Position numbers and translations under genes: made by a program. Under the pieces are notes generated by a model. That model searched no databases. It saw nothing but the letters and a program-made list of their open reading frames with translations, and had not been told where the DNA came from. From Isoetes taiwanensis (Eukaryota; Streptophyta; Lycopodiopsida; Isoetales; Isoetaceae): a stretch of 64,000 nucleotides of DNA. How positions within the stretch are numbered: position 1 is the first letter of the stretch; each line of letters opens with the position of its first letter. The DNA lies in NCBI GenBank assembly GCA_021234155.1, contig JAJEKV010000028.1, positions 16,374,469-16,438,468 on the forward strand, read 5' to 3'. This document shows positions 12,197 through 22,926 of this stretch, piece by piece.

Positions 12197-12710
12197 TCAG
12201 CCAACAGCCATGGTACGATCACCCTTGTGCACAGGCTCAAGTATCACAACATCAACACTGTCTCCACTATAAGAAGCATCATGAATATCCTCGAAGTTAT
12301 TATCTTGCTCATCAGCAGGAATAGCATCATCCCAATACCGCCTCCGCCCAGGTCCTTTCCACAGGTACAAAACCTGCTGGCAGGCCAAACAAGATGGTTC
12401 TCATATCCGATGGCATGCAGTGACTAGGATTGAGCAGGACTGTCTATGCAGCCCCGACACGGTGCTCATTGATATGGGCAGTGTTAGAAGGGATAATCCA
12501 AGAACTAGACAAGGTAAATTTTCCAGAACGAATCATCTTGGCCAGCGTATACAACAAACTAGCAGTCAATCTATGGTTCCCGTGGTAATTCACAAAATGG
12601 GCAGCTCGATTCAACAGGTTTTTGTTATCAAGCACAACTAAATTTTTCGTATCACTAGCTCCCCATCTCAAATACAAAGCCTTACCTTTCTCGATGGCAG
12701 CCTCACTCAC
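12197..12710 (-). pseudogene. Two short open frames, possible exons of an unknown gene
   Basis: The upstream frame (12,444-12,710) encodes an 88-residue segment with FVNYHGNHRLTASLLYTLAK. The second (12,197-12,388) encodes LYLWKGPGRRRYWDDAIPAD followed by an acidic stretch. They follow the same direction as 11,749-12,144 and are separated by about 55 bases each, so they may be pieces of one interrupted frame. No family is recognised. Confidence 0.2.
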
Positions 12711-12939
12711 ATTATGAAGACTATGTGTGTGCTTCTTCTGGAATATTGAATAACATTTTGCCGTCCTTCAGAAAAAAAAGAGTCCATTCCATGCTGTAAA
12801 GCACCGTAGATTGAATTGTTTGATATAAGATGTTGTTTTCGTGGAAAGCAATGTCTAATTTCACGGGTATAAAGGATGACTTGAAAAAATATCTTAAAGA
12901 TAGAGCTATAATCCTTTGTCAATGAAGTCTATAAAAGGT

Positions 12940-13862
12940 AGTCTCGAAGTTGAGGCTTGTCAAAAACTTCACGTGCCATTTCTAGCAACCCACATTTCAT
13001 ACATATCCACCAGCGCATTACCAACAGGAAGGTTTCAAAGCTTTCAAAGGACTCATAAATGTGAAAGCATCTACCTGGTTGCCCACTGTTTTCATGTGAT
13101 CGAAACATTTCAAAGCTTCTTGCCCATGTCCATGTTCTGCGTAACCATCAATTAGTGCACTCCATGATACAATATCATACATTGCAGATTGACAAAAACT
13201 TTATGCCTTCAAAGGCGAACCATACTTAGCATGAATAGACAAAGTGTTGCCAATTCGTACCTCTCCTTGATATTTCTCTTCCCTGACGATCCCATGTAGC
13301 TCCTGCCTTTTGTCTATGGCTCCTAGATTACTGCATGCTTTCAAGATACGTGTAAAAGTGACAGGCTCTACAGCAATGCTCTTCAGTTTTATTTCCTCAA
13401 AGCATTTTATTGCTTCACAATCAAGCCCACGCTCCACACATTCTACAATTAGAACATTCCATGAAACATTGTTACAGACAGGAAGCTTACCAAATACTTC
13501 CCGTGATTAAGCCGCATTTGACATACATAATCATCAATGTACTTCCAACACAGACATCTTTTTCATATCCCATTTTTGTAATTTTTATGTGTAGCTCTTC
13601 GGCCTGCCAATGCCTTTAATGCCCACATATAAGCAACAGGATCTGGAAAAATGCCCTCTAGTTCCATCAGCTCAAGATGCTCTAGTGCTTTATTGCCATC
13701 ATGTGCATGCTCGGCATATCCAGTGATTAATAGCCCAAAAGACTACAGTCCTGACTAGCAGTTTGCCAAAGACTTATTTTTGCCTCAGGATTGGCAGTTT
13801 GCCAAAGACCTCTTTTGCCTTTAAGAGCACTCCACATTTAGAATATAACACATTTTCTAGTT
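12940..13862 (-). pseudogene. Pentatricopeptide repeat (PLS-type PPR) gene fragment
   Basis: Translating the minus strand in pieces gives several consecutive PPR-like motifs. Examples are LYSKCGVLLKAKEVFGKLP near 13,840, LLITGYAEHAHDGNKALEHL near 13,720, DVCVGSTLMIMYVKCGL near 13,540, NNVSWNVLIVECVERG near 13,460, VTFTRILKACSNLGAIDK near 13,340 and IVSWSALIDGYAEHGHGQEA near 13,140. The alternation is typical of PLS-class plant PPR proteins, which bind organellar RNA. Several frameshifts and stops break the frame. A copy of 13,200-13,862 lies at 59,200-59,885. It abuts a TAF5-type fragment on its 5' side, so the locus is a mosaic of unrelated genes. Confidence 0.85.
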
Positions 13863-13865
13863 GCC

Positions 13866-14064
13866 AAATTCCACATCATTACTATACCTTGATGTCATGC
13901 CCATCAGGTGACATGGCCAAGGACACGACCAATCCTCGTGTCTAGCAAACACATGCATGCATTCGACTGTTTGCACGACCCATAATCTTATGGTCTTGTC
14001 ATTGAATCCAGTCGCAATATACTTGCAAATGGCATGCCATTGCATACACTACAGGGAATAATTC
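13866..14064 (-). pseudogene. WD40 fragment of a TAF5-like gene
   Basis: The minus strand reads YIATGFNDKTIRLWVVQTVE, then after a frame change VVSLAMSPDGHDIK. This corresponds to a WD40 blade of the TFIID subunit TAF5, in which YIATGSSDKT and LAMSPDG are characteristic. The WD dipeptide is WV here. Only about 60 codons are present. It is directly joined to the PPR fragment, with no gap of more than a few bases, and duplicated at 59,881-60,079. Confidence 0.7.
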
Positions 14065-14065
14065 T

Positions 14066-14215
14066 CAAATACATTGAAATTATGTAGCCTTCATCAAGAC
14101 CCTCAATTTGGCCTATGAAAGTGGACATAGACGATGATATAGTGATGCGCCGCTTTGTTCTTGATGCCACAAGTCCCAAGAACTCATTTATTCTCTTTTG
14201 TGAAGCTCTCTCCAT
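14066..14215 (-). pseudogene. Unidentified captured exon
   Basis: The minus strand encodes ASQKRINEFLGLVASRTKRR followed by ITISSSMSTFIGQIEGLDEG, about 45 residues with good coding character. It lies immediately upstream of the TAF5-like fragment and is not in the second copy of the mosaic at 59-60 kb. I do not recognise the source gene. Confidence 0.35.
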
Positions 14216-14862
14216 GTTGCATAAATTTGATGATTGGCATCAACAACTACTTTTGCACATCTAAATAATTTTGCACAACTGAATAGGGTAAAAACTAACC
14301 TGAATTGATGAAGCTAAAGCTTAGATTGTAGATGGGAATGGATCTCCATCTCAACCAAATCGTGAATACAAATTGGGAGTGCTCTGCAAATGACAATAAA
14401 ATATAATATTAAAATTATCATCCCAATCATATTCAGAGACGAACATCCCATTTATATTTATATTCACATGAATAATGAAACAATTGCATACGAGAAGAAT
14501 AGGAAAAACACAGGCGCGACAGGGTAGAATAAACTAAACCTGTATGAGAGGGCAGTTTCTGATGCTAGCTCAGTCAAATTAAAAAATATATATGAAACCC
14601 TAATCCTAGAGGACTATAAGTGGTGATTCTTAGATGAACATGTGGTCGAGATGTAATATGGCCACCCCCTTACCCATTAAAATTTACCTTAGGTTCTAAT
14701 TGGCTACCTCGATAAGTTTTTTCTCACGTACAAAAAATCGAATTGGCCACACCCTATGCCTAGCGGGATTTAGTAAATATCGAATTGGCTACTAAACGAG
14801 TAAAATGTACAAATTCGTGTTTTGAACTGGCCACTACCCTTCAGTCAGGGCATGAACGTATC

Positions 14863-15996
14863 CTACTCTGGCGTAGCCAACCATTTCTGAAAAAATATGA
14901 ATGTGTAGCCAACTGGCCCGCCGGGGCCACTAAAAAATACCATGCCGTGGAGCCCCGCTTGTGAATATCGTTGTGAATCATCATATATATACCAATGTAT
15001 GGGATTCCCAGTGTTCCTCATTGGAAGCAAACGATGATACGTACGACCCATGATCGTCACCGATGAAGGGAAATCCAAGTTACTCCCCATCGACTCCAAG
15101 CACACTAAAGCAAAATAATTTGTTTATCTTTCTACACACATGATTGAAACCCGGCGTGTCATATAAGTTGACCAGTGCATCCGGCGAAGGAGGTAACTGT
15201 GGTAATAACCACCTACCCTTATTACAACAAAACCCATTAAGTTCGACGTTTAACAATGGAATATGACAGTACGTGCATCGCTTATTCCATGTACACATCG
15301 TGAATGTTCGATTAATTGCTGATCTCATATGCTGGGAACGAGCTTGCCAATGCGCCCGTAGCCTTGACATTGAGTCGCCATCCACATTGCCTACTTCCAC
15401 ACCAGTATAGGTAGAAGATGTTTCTACAGCTGTTCAGTACATGTAGACGATGTTTCCACAGCTTCTAAGTTTGCATGTCGCTCCCTAACCATTAGGCGTA
15501 CGTTCTCCCTGGCTTCAGAAGATAGATTCGCATAACGTTCCCTCCGTGTACGGCGTACATTCTCTCTATCCTCCTCACTTAACCTTGCATACCATCCTGC
15601 TCCATATGTAGTTTGCTCGCCTACACTTGCCAGTGACCCCTCGAGAAGCCCACTTCCACTAGTTGATACCACACTTGGGATTGGAGCATCCTCATCTGTT
15701 CCAACTCCAGTTGTGTTCATCGTCCTAGGTTGACGTTGTCTTGATCGTTGCCTCGCTCTCTCATGCACCCCCTCTCGAGCATCCTCACTCAGACTTGCAT
15801 ATCGCTCTCTAGCCCTCTGTCGTCTCCTCTCTCTATAATCTACTACGGGTACAAAGCGGTGTACCTCCACTGTCTGTCCAGATACGCGTTGTCTAGCACG
15901 CTCTCTTACCATGGCTCGCAAATTTGTATAATGTCTCATTCCTCTTGTCTCCGCACGATTCTCAGCAGAGTTTGATGCATTAGCATCCATACTCAA
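14863..15996 (-). pseudogene. Helitron protein N-terminal region, remnant
   Basis: The first frame (15,996-15,424) is very rich in Arg and Glu with repeats of the type RERYANLSSEARENV, which is usual at the N-terminus of plant Helitron proteins. The second frame (15,400-15,080) has CTYC and GFCCNKGRWLLPQLP, the cysteine-rich region that precedes the Rep domain, then LFCFSVLGVDGE. The third frame (15,105-14,863) continues with TYHRLLPMRNTGNPIHWYIYD, as in the Helitron-like N domain. The frames are joined by two shifts. The HUH nuclease and the helicase are missing. It is a truncated copy in minus orientation. Confidence 0.75.
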
Positions 15997-16468
15997 TCAC
16001 TATCATGAACAGGCAAACTTTTCGAGCATGACAATATAGAAGAATAACTTACATGGTTTAGCTTTTGTCTAGAATGCTTCCCCTCATAGAAATGGTGGAG
16101 GTAGTTGGAGTTAGAGAAATGGCACCTTTAGCATAATTGATCACTCATTTAACAGATCCACCAATAGCGCAATTCATCAACCATTCAATAGATCTGCCAT
16201 TAACATAACTCATCGTTCATTAGTAGATCTAAGTTAATAACGTATATACATATTTTCTCTTTTTTTCTAACCATGGGAACAGTGGCATAAGACATAATTC
16301 ACATCACAACTCATAGCTTACGGTGTAGCTATTATAACAGGTCTATAATGGTATCAAATTTATATCACAAATACATGTATCCTTTAATAGGTCCGTAGTC
16401 ATAGCATCATTATCTAACTAGGAAAGAACCATTGTTCTATTTATAGATGTTAAAAGCGGCCAAGGCAT

Positions 16469-16876
16469 CTACATCTCTCCCCCCAAAACTGCATTGACGA
16501 TAACATCTTTTGCCTCGACAATTTGCAGTAGTCGATGAAGACGGGTTAACTGTGCAACGAGCCTCTTAATACTGATCGAAACGGTGACATTATCCTTAGA
16601 CATCTTATCTAACTCGTCAGAGAGCCTATCCACATGCAATTGCAATTTCTTTGTCATTGTTGAAGGAGCACGCATTCTGTACGATGCTATATGCAAGGCA
16701 ATCTGGTTTCGTCTGTACTTTCGAAATTTACCATCTTTGGCAGTCATCCCAACCCCCTTACGACGTTTTCGATCATTGGTCAATTTTGCATCCACATCAT
16801 GAACAATTGAGGGTTCACCAATTCCATTAATTACTTCGACTATAGCATCAGTTGTATTTTCAACCAATTCCGCCAT
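16469..16876 (-). CDS. Hypothetical coiled-coil protein, possible Helitron accessory frame
   Basis: A 135-codon frame begins MAELVENTTD, has a basic block DRKRRKGVGM at about residues 36-45 and a KFRKYRRNQIALHIASYRM segment, then a heptad-like C-terminal half (about residues 75-125) that would form a coiled coil. It lies about 470 bases upstream of the Helitron N-terminal frame on the same strand, so it could be an accessory frame of that element. No family is recognised. Confidence 0.35.
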   Translation of the reverse strand: MAELVENTTDAIVEVINGIGEPSIVHDVDAKLTNDRKRRKGVGMTAKDGKFRKYRRNQIALHIASYRMRAPSTMTKKLQLHVDRLSDELDKMSKDNVTVSISIKRLVAQLTRLHRLLQIVEAKDVIVNAVLGGEM

Positions 16877-17028
16877 CTAATACAATGCAAAAGACAAACA
16901 CTAGATTAAAGTAGCTTCAAACATACTTATACACATCCCCACGTCTACACCCGAAAATATTCATACATTAAAAGTAACAAAAAAAGTACATTTGATGACC
17001 CAAACGTGATCAACTATTGGCTATGGAT

Positions 17029-17373
17029 TTAGGTGTCACTAAATATCCCAACTTCAATCCTACCATTTATCTTCTCGATCTCCACCTTGAAAATACCTAC
17101 AGGGTCAATGGAGACACAACCCAGGTACTTTTCAAGATAGTAGGATATGGCACCTGTTGGATAATTTGTTTCTATTATTTCTAGTTTATTGAGGAAGGAG
17201 ATAGGGAGAAAGCGCTCCACAGCTAACATGTCAAAAAGAACCTTCGAGGATCCCTGAATCCAACCACATTCAACGTGGTATAACCCATCTCCATGTGACT
17301 TAATTGTTATATATAGGAACTTTTTTATCTTAAACGTCACCCTGACAATGGACTCTGGCAATGGCATGCCCAT
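17029..17373 (-). CDS. Hypothetical protein, 114 codons
   Basis: An open frame begins MGMPLPESIV and is rich in alternating hydrophobic and charged residues, suggesting a small beta-rich fold. It lies upstream of the coiled-coil frame on the same strand. Plant Helitrons sometimes carry an OB-fold (RPA-like) gene, but I see no signature that would support that here. Confidence 0.3.
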   Translation of the reverse strand: MGMPLPESIVRVTFKIKKFLYITIKSHGDGLYHVECGWIQGSSKVLFDMLAVERFLPISFLNKLEIIETNYPTGAISYYLEKYLGCVSIDPVGIFKVEIEKINGRIEVGIFSDT

Positions 17374-17779
17374 CTGAAATCAGGGATATCATGAACTTGC
17401 AAGGTAGGAACTATCGAATAAACGAGGGAAAAAACAACAACATAGACAAACAATGCAATAATAAGAAAATTTTTAGGGAGTTGAAGGGAAACACATGTGC
17501 GGGATGAATACTCTAGGGATGGGAATCTAACAACACTAGACCCAGCAATGCATTAAGAGAGAAAAAAATTACATGGCGAATGGGAATGGAAATTTAATAA
17601 AACTTTAGACTAACAATGCAATAAGAGAGAAAACTTTATATGGTGGGTTAATTATCTTATAATTGACAAAATCTAAGTTAGAAGTGGGGAATCACCTTAA
17701 GAATGTAGAAGGACCAAGACGAAGCTGAGCGCCCACAAGAGCTGTTTGAACCGCGACATGGGACCATTGAAAACACCCC

Positions 17780-19560
17780 TTATTTATATGCATATTTTTT
17801 AGTCACGTTTTAAAACCTAGAAGACATTTTAAGCACATGTCGATATGATCGGATCCGGAATATTTATAGATATTATCTTAGATAGATGACAGGATAAAGG
17901 TAATGGCGACGGATGATCACAGGTTCCAGTAATGGCGGCAGATGATCACAGCGATCCTCTGGCTGGTAGTAGAATGCAACCCTCTGCAGAAGTGAAATGA
18001 TTGCATGCTTAATGATTCAGCCAGCACAGACAGATTTGTGCTGGTCTTAGATGCCATTCCTAGGAACCTAGAGTTCCTCAGCTGGATGCCCAATTAGGTC
18101 TACTAATTTCGTTTTGACCTTCAGTGAAAACCTCAGCGAAGCACCGAATTGCACTGGCTGCATGAACTGAATTGGCATTGGCATATCCAGGCAGCACCAG
18201 GAACTGCAGTGATGATAATAACATGCCATGACCAGGTAGTGTTGTGCGATTTTGGCACTGACGGTTCAGGAGTACACAGGAAAAATGAGATACTTACTGT
18301 AGGCTTGATGCTTTATAGTTCTATTTTGTTTATCGAGGAAACCATTCCAGTTCTATCCATGTAACCATCTTGTGCCTTGTAAATCAGAAGCAGTTCAAAA
18401 ATCTTATACATCTTGACAGCACAATGTTATAGATGATGTATATTTCGAGAGGGCACTTATGATAGAATGTACATAACATCTCGTGATATTAATATTATCA
18501 TAGTCATCAGTTTTTTTGCAATTATGTCTAAATTTGAGTCGAATGTGGAGCTATCACGACTGTTGAGGGGTCGATGATGGAGCTGTAATGCATTTTGAAG
18601 GCAAGTTGCCAAGGAATCTGGCCTTGGTGTGCAGGCAGCAATCTTCACATCTCTTGGCATTTTATATCTGATGTACATTACTTGTTGGTATTTAGTATAT
18701 TGTACCATATCTGATTCAACCCTCTTGCAGTTTAGTAGTTTGGGAAGTGATGTCAGAAAATGTGAAGGATGGAGAATTTGCAACACTGAGTAAGAATGCT
18801 CGGCTAAAAATGAAAACAAACTGAAAATGCAGAAGGAGGAAAACTAGTTGATGTATTTCCTTCTTTTTGGTTTTGACATCTTTTGGATTTGACAGTGTAA
18901 AGTTGTTTCCTTATCTATAGTATGCAAAGTTTTGTCTTTGTTCCAGTCTATTCCAATATGATAACCATTCATATTCCTCTTCTCATGCTATATCTTTCTG
19001 ATATATTTTGCATGGCTAAATTTTGTGGATGCAAGAACTTATGGGCCAATTAAAGTAAGTTCATAATGCAAGGATGGTAAAGAGTCTGCCCGGTATCTAC
19101 TTATTCGGGTGGGATATCTGCCTAATTGTTGATGTTTTTTCAAATCAGTTGAGTAGTACAGGAACTAAGACTTTTGAAGGTTCGACTAGTTTGTATAATG
19201 CAGGGTTCAAAGTAATAGATATCAGAGCCAAGTAATAGATATCATGTCAACAGCAAAGTAATTGATATGTTGCTGATTCTCAGAGGACTTCATATTATAT
19301 TATATGGTTTTTAAATAGGATACAGTCCCAGTTGGTATATTGAATTCCTTTTTTTAATCACCGGATTCCCAGGTCAAATTTCAACAAAATTTAGAGAGCA
19401 CCACGTCTCTATCAAAACTCATATAACCCTGCTGCATAAAAAAAAAAAAAACATCATCACGAAATCCCTTCGCCATCTGCACATCACAATAAACAATCAA
19501 AAGCAGGAATTTTGCAAAAGCACAATGACACAAACCTTCAACAATCTGTAACCCACGGAA
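17780..19560. other. No gene seen
   Basis: AT-rich sequence with short frames only. A short direct repeat GATGATCACAG occurs at about 17,911 and 17,942, and small oligo-A or oligo-T tracts are present near 19,440. I see no protein domain, RNA gene or terminal repeat. Confidence 0.5.
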
Positions 19561-19585
19561 TCCACGCATCTATTGCTTTCTTGAT

Positions 19586-20028
19586 TTAAAGCTTACATCT
19601 TCCAAACTCATCGACCTCGTCATCGGCAACAAAACAGAGGCAGTTGTTACACATGACAATATTATCATATCCAAATAAGTATGGCAGGAGACCAAATTCA
19701 TCAGGAATCTCATCCACGGTGTTAACCAGATCAAAGGATTCGACTTGCTCAGGCAAATCAAAATCAAGCTCAGGCAAATCGAAACCATCCAATGGGTCCT
19801 CCATTATCTTAAGATCAAAGGTATCAAAACCGTCTCCTGCCTTAGGAATGTTAACCCTCTCGAAATTGCAACTGCCTGCACTGTCATTAGCTTCCCTCTG
19901 CTCGTACCCATCACAATCCACCCATCCACCATCACCAACAGATCAATTCGGAGTCTCTTGGGCACTAGAAGATAGTCTTCCACATGACTAGCAACAAACT
20001 GATCGAATTTTTGCTTCCTTGAAGCCAT
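19586..20028 (-). pseudogene. Unknown acidic protein with a CxxC motif
   Basis: Two overlapping minus-strand frames appear to be parts of one protein split by a frameshift near 19,910. The first begins MASRKQKFDQFVASHVEDYL. The second continues with repeats of the type DGFDLPELDFDLPEQVESFD, a very acidic stretch, and ends MCNNCLCFVADDEVDEFGRC, a possible small zinc-binding tail. No family is recognised. An intron rather than a frameshift could also join the halves. Confidence 0.35.
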
Positions 20029-20400
20029 TACAGCAACCCATCACAGATCACGGGTCACTGATATATGTAGGAGTTAGCACATTCAATGCAATTACACTTC
20101 TTAGATCTCTGTAGATCTCACATTCAATGCAAATATTCCAGGACCTCCAGAGCAGAATCAGTCCTCTTGTAAATCTCGTAATTCGATGCAGACAAGCTTG
20201 CAAATCTTGCAATCAGCCGCAATCTTGCAAGCAGGGAAAGCACGGTGACGTCATATGGGAATTTAGTTTTTCATTTTTTTTTTAATTTTTTATAGGGCAC
20301 GTGTCATGCCCACATTTTTTTCAAGGGCAGAAATATTAGGTTCAAACAAAAAATGTATATGACTTATATATGTATTGATAACAAATGTATAAATGAGTCT

Positions 20401-21366
20401 ATTTTTAATAGTGGTGTACAATTTAGCACGTCGCGACATTGGGTGCTGATGGGGTGCTGACCACAGGCTACGGATTGAGACGGGTAGATGGGAGTAGCCG
20501 CAATTGCCGCGCGAAGCAAGACTATGTGTCTGTTGCCAGTTACAGGTTATTGAAGATGAAAGCCATACTCTTCTGAGTTGCCCTGCTTTTGAGATAGTCC
20601 GGAATCATTTTTTGACCTTAGCATTCCATTCCACGCTTCCACAACTTCTCAGAGCACCATCCGTGCATGACTTGGCATTATACATACTTGAGGTTCTAGA
20701 TAAACGTCTCCAATTACTGAGCCCTCAGTAGTCATTATCTCCGCTTGTCTAGTATCATCATTACTGCAAAGGTTTTTCCCTTGAAAACCTTTCGAGGCAG
20801 GGGTTTTTTAATCCTAGTAGTAATGATTGTACTAGCCCATTGTATGGGTCCCATGACCTATTGGTCTCCGTGGATGTTAAAAAAACTATTCTATTCTATT
20901 CTATTCTATTCTATTCTATTCTATTCTATTCTATTTGATAGCCCTTCAAGTTGAACTTCAACAGCACGTCAGAGATTTTCATTGCCCGTCAAAAAGTGAT
21001 GACCTTCGGATCTGAGTTTATCACTAACGATTTTTGGAGATGCAGCTATGTCATCATTCTGATTTTCTTATTGCTTCAATCCTGCTTCAAAATTTCAAAA
21101 TCCTCATCGTTTGAACGTCATAATGCTCCTTTCGCCAGGCCAAGTTGATCATTGACGAATTTCGGAAGTACACTGATAGCAATGAACTGCGATTCTTGGT
21201 GCTTCAATCTTGCTTTGAATCTCGAAGTGGCCATCACCAGAGCGTCATAATGGCCGTCGCCAAACTTCATTATGCCTGTTGAGCCTTTCAAACAAGCTTG
21301 CAGAAAAAAGGTAAGGTGCTAAAGACGTGCTGAAATTTCGCATTTTTGTACACCACTATTAAAAAT
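20401..21366. mobile_element. Small element with perfect 21-bp terminal inverted repeats
   Basis: The left end (20,401-20,421) begins ATTTTTAATAGTGGTGTACA, and 20,401-20,421 is the exact reverse complement of 21,346-21,366. Further inside, a GCACGT-containing block is partly shared by both ends. The repeats are flanked by AT-rich DNA, and the exact target duplication is uncertain because TTAA is palindromic. The inside contains a LINE C-terminus and tail (20,470-20,935) and then sequence with two diverged copies of a CTTCAATC/TTGC-type block. It is probably a non-autonomous DNA transposon that received a LINE insertion. Confidence 0.6.
20470..20935 (+). mobile_element. LINE 3' end with zinc-knuckle frame and (CTATT)n tail
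   Basis: The plus-strand frame 20,504-20,731 reads CVCCQLQVIEDESHTLLSCP, the CCHC-type C-terminal motif of LINE ORF2 proteins. The 3' UTR contains TTTTTAATCC and GGGTCCCATGACCTATTGG, close to the UTR of the LINE at 2.74-2.85 kb. It ends with about ten CTATT units at 20,886-20,935. Confidence 0.75.
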
Positions 21367-21369
21367 AAA

Positions 21370-22925
21370 CCCAAATATCATTCCATACAATAAGCGTATT
21401 CTTAAATTGGCTTGTCTACAAAATTTTCTCGTCTAGGGCACTCACATCACGAAGAATCCATCTCCCATGCCATCTCTAGAAGTATCGGTCGATGTGAAAT
21501 AGGTCGTGCATATTATAGTTCATTTGAAGATGTATGCATGGTGTGATGTCGTGTCTAGTACACAACATCCAGGCTTCCCCACAATTAAATTATTTCATCA
21601 TCGGTCTCAAATGATCATCTAATGATTATGCTTTTCATAATGCATAATGCACCAATAAGCAACTACAAAAGTTTTGAAAGCTTGCAACTCATGTTGAAAG
21701 CATCATTTTCCTTCCACATAATAATATGGTATGGCTATGACTTTGTCACATATAAGTTAGGGATGTGTGCTTTAACTCAATTCAATTCAATTTAAGGACC
21801 TTTTGACAATTAAAGATAATTGATTGTAGACTTTAGGGCATATAATTGAGTAGGGACCTTATAATGTTGAAACTAAAAGTGTGGCATAAATAAGCTCATC
21901 CATAAAGTAGTACAAATTAGAAAATATCTATGGTAACTATCATGTTTATTTTCCTATTACAGGAATGGCCGAGGATGCATGCAATAGTAGAGGTTTGTAG
22001 ATATCTTTACATTGGACCAATAACGTTCTAAGCTCAATGACTGGAGATCAGTAATATTTAGAGATTCAATAATATTTAGAGATCAGTAATATGTAGAGAT
22101 TTGTAATATGTTCTAAGCTCCTTGTATACGACTATGGCATCGTTTTTTGAAGAGGCATTTTTATTGTGTAAATGTAAGGATATAATTGGGCATAGCTGCG
22201 CATTTTCTGCAAATTTGTAAGAAAGTGGTAGGGTCTTCTTTATGCATGTATTTTCAAGTGTAGAAACAACCATGTTCATTGAATTTCTTGCCAATGTTAC
22301 CCCTAATGTTTATCAGCAAACATTTCTGAATAGAATAGATATCCAGTAGTGCATCAAAACAATGAAAGTCGCAAACATAAAACTATATATACATATTTTG
22401 TCTAATCTAAAATTTCATTTTCCACATCTAAATTACAAATAGAAGGTTTATCATTTGCTATGTTGGCTGTCACTTAAATGCTTTCCTGTTACACTTCCCT
22501 ATGTTCTCCACATTGATAATTGAAAAGAAGGGGCACATCTTTTTAACTGGAATGTTGCAATGCTAAGTAGCAAGTGTTATACATACTGCAATCTTCTAAG
22601 ATTATACATTTAGAGTTGAATTTTACATCAATATGTTAAAAGCGTATCTCCATGCTGCAAAATCACATGAATTAGAATATGATGTAATGCTGCACCAATT
22701 AGACTATTTGGAATGAAATAATTGTTATAAATGTTTTGGACATATCAAATGTGGAATATCAGGATGAAGATATTAGCTGCTATTTTGGACTGAAAAACAA
22801 CACTTACAAAGATACAGATAACTTGTATGGGGAAGTATAGATTGAATACAAAAGGAATTCATATGCAACACAGGAAAATGAAGCATCTTTTCATGCCCAA
22901 AAAACAATAAAAAGTTCACGATTGC
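21370..22925. other. AT-rich DNA without genes, partly duplicated
   Basis: No gene is supported. The segment 22,786-22,890 recurs at about 27,052-27,155 (same orientation), showing that host DNA flanking the LINE cluster has itself been duplicated. A GATTCAATAATATTTAGAGA-type short tandem repeat lies near 22,050-22,090. Confidence 0.5.
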
Positions 22926-22926
22926 A

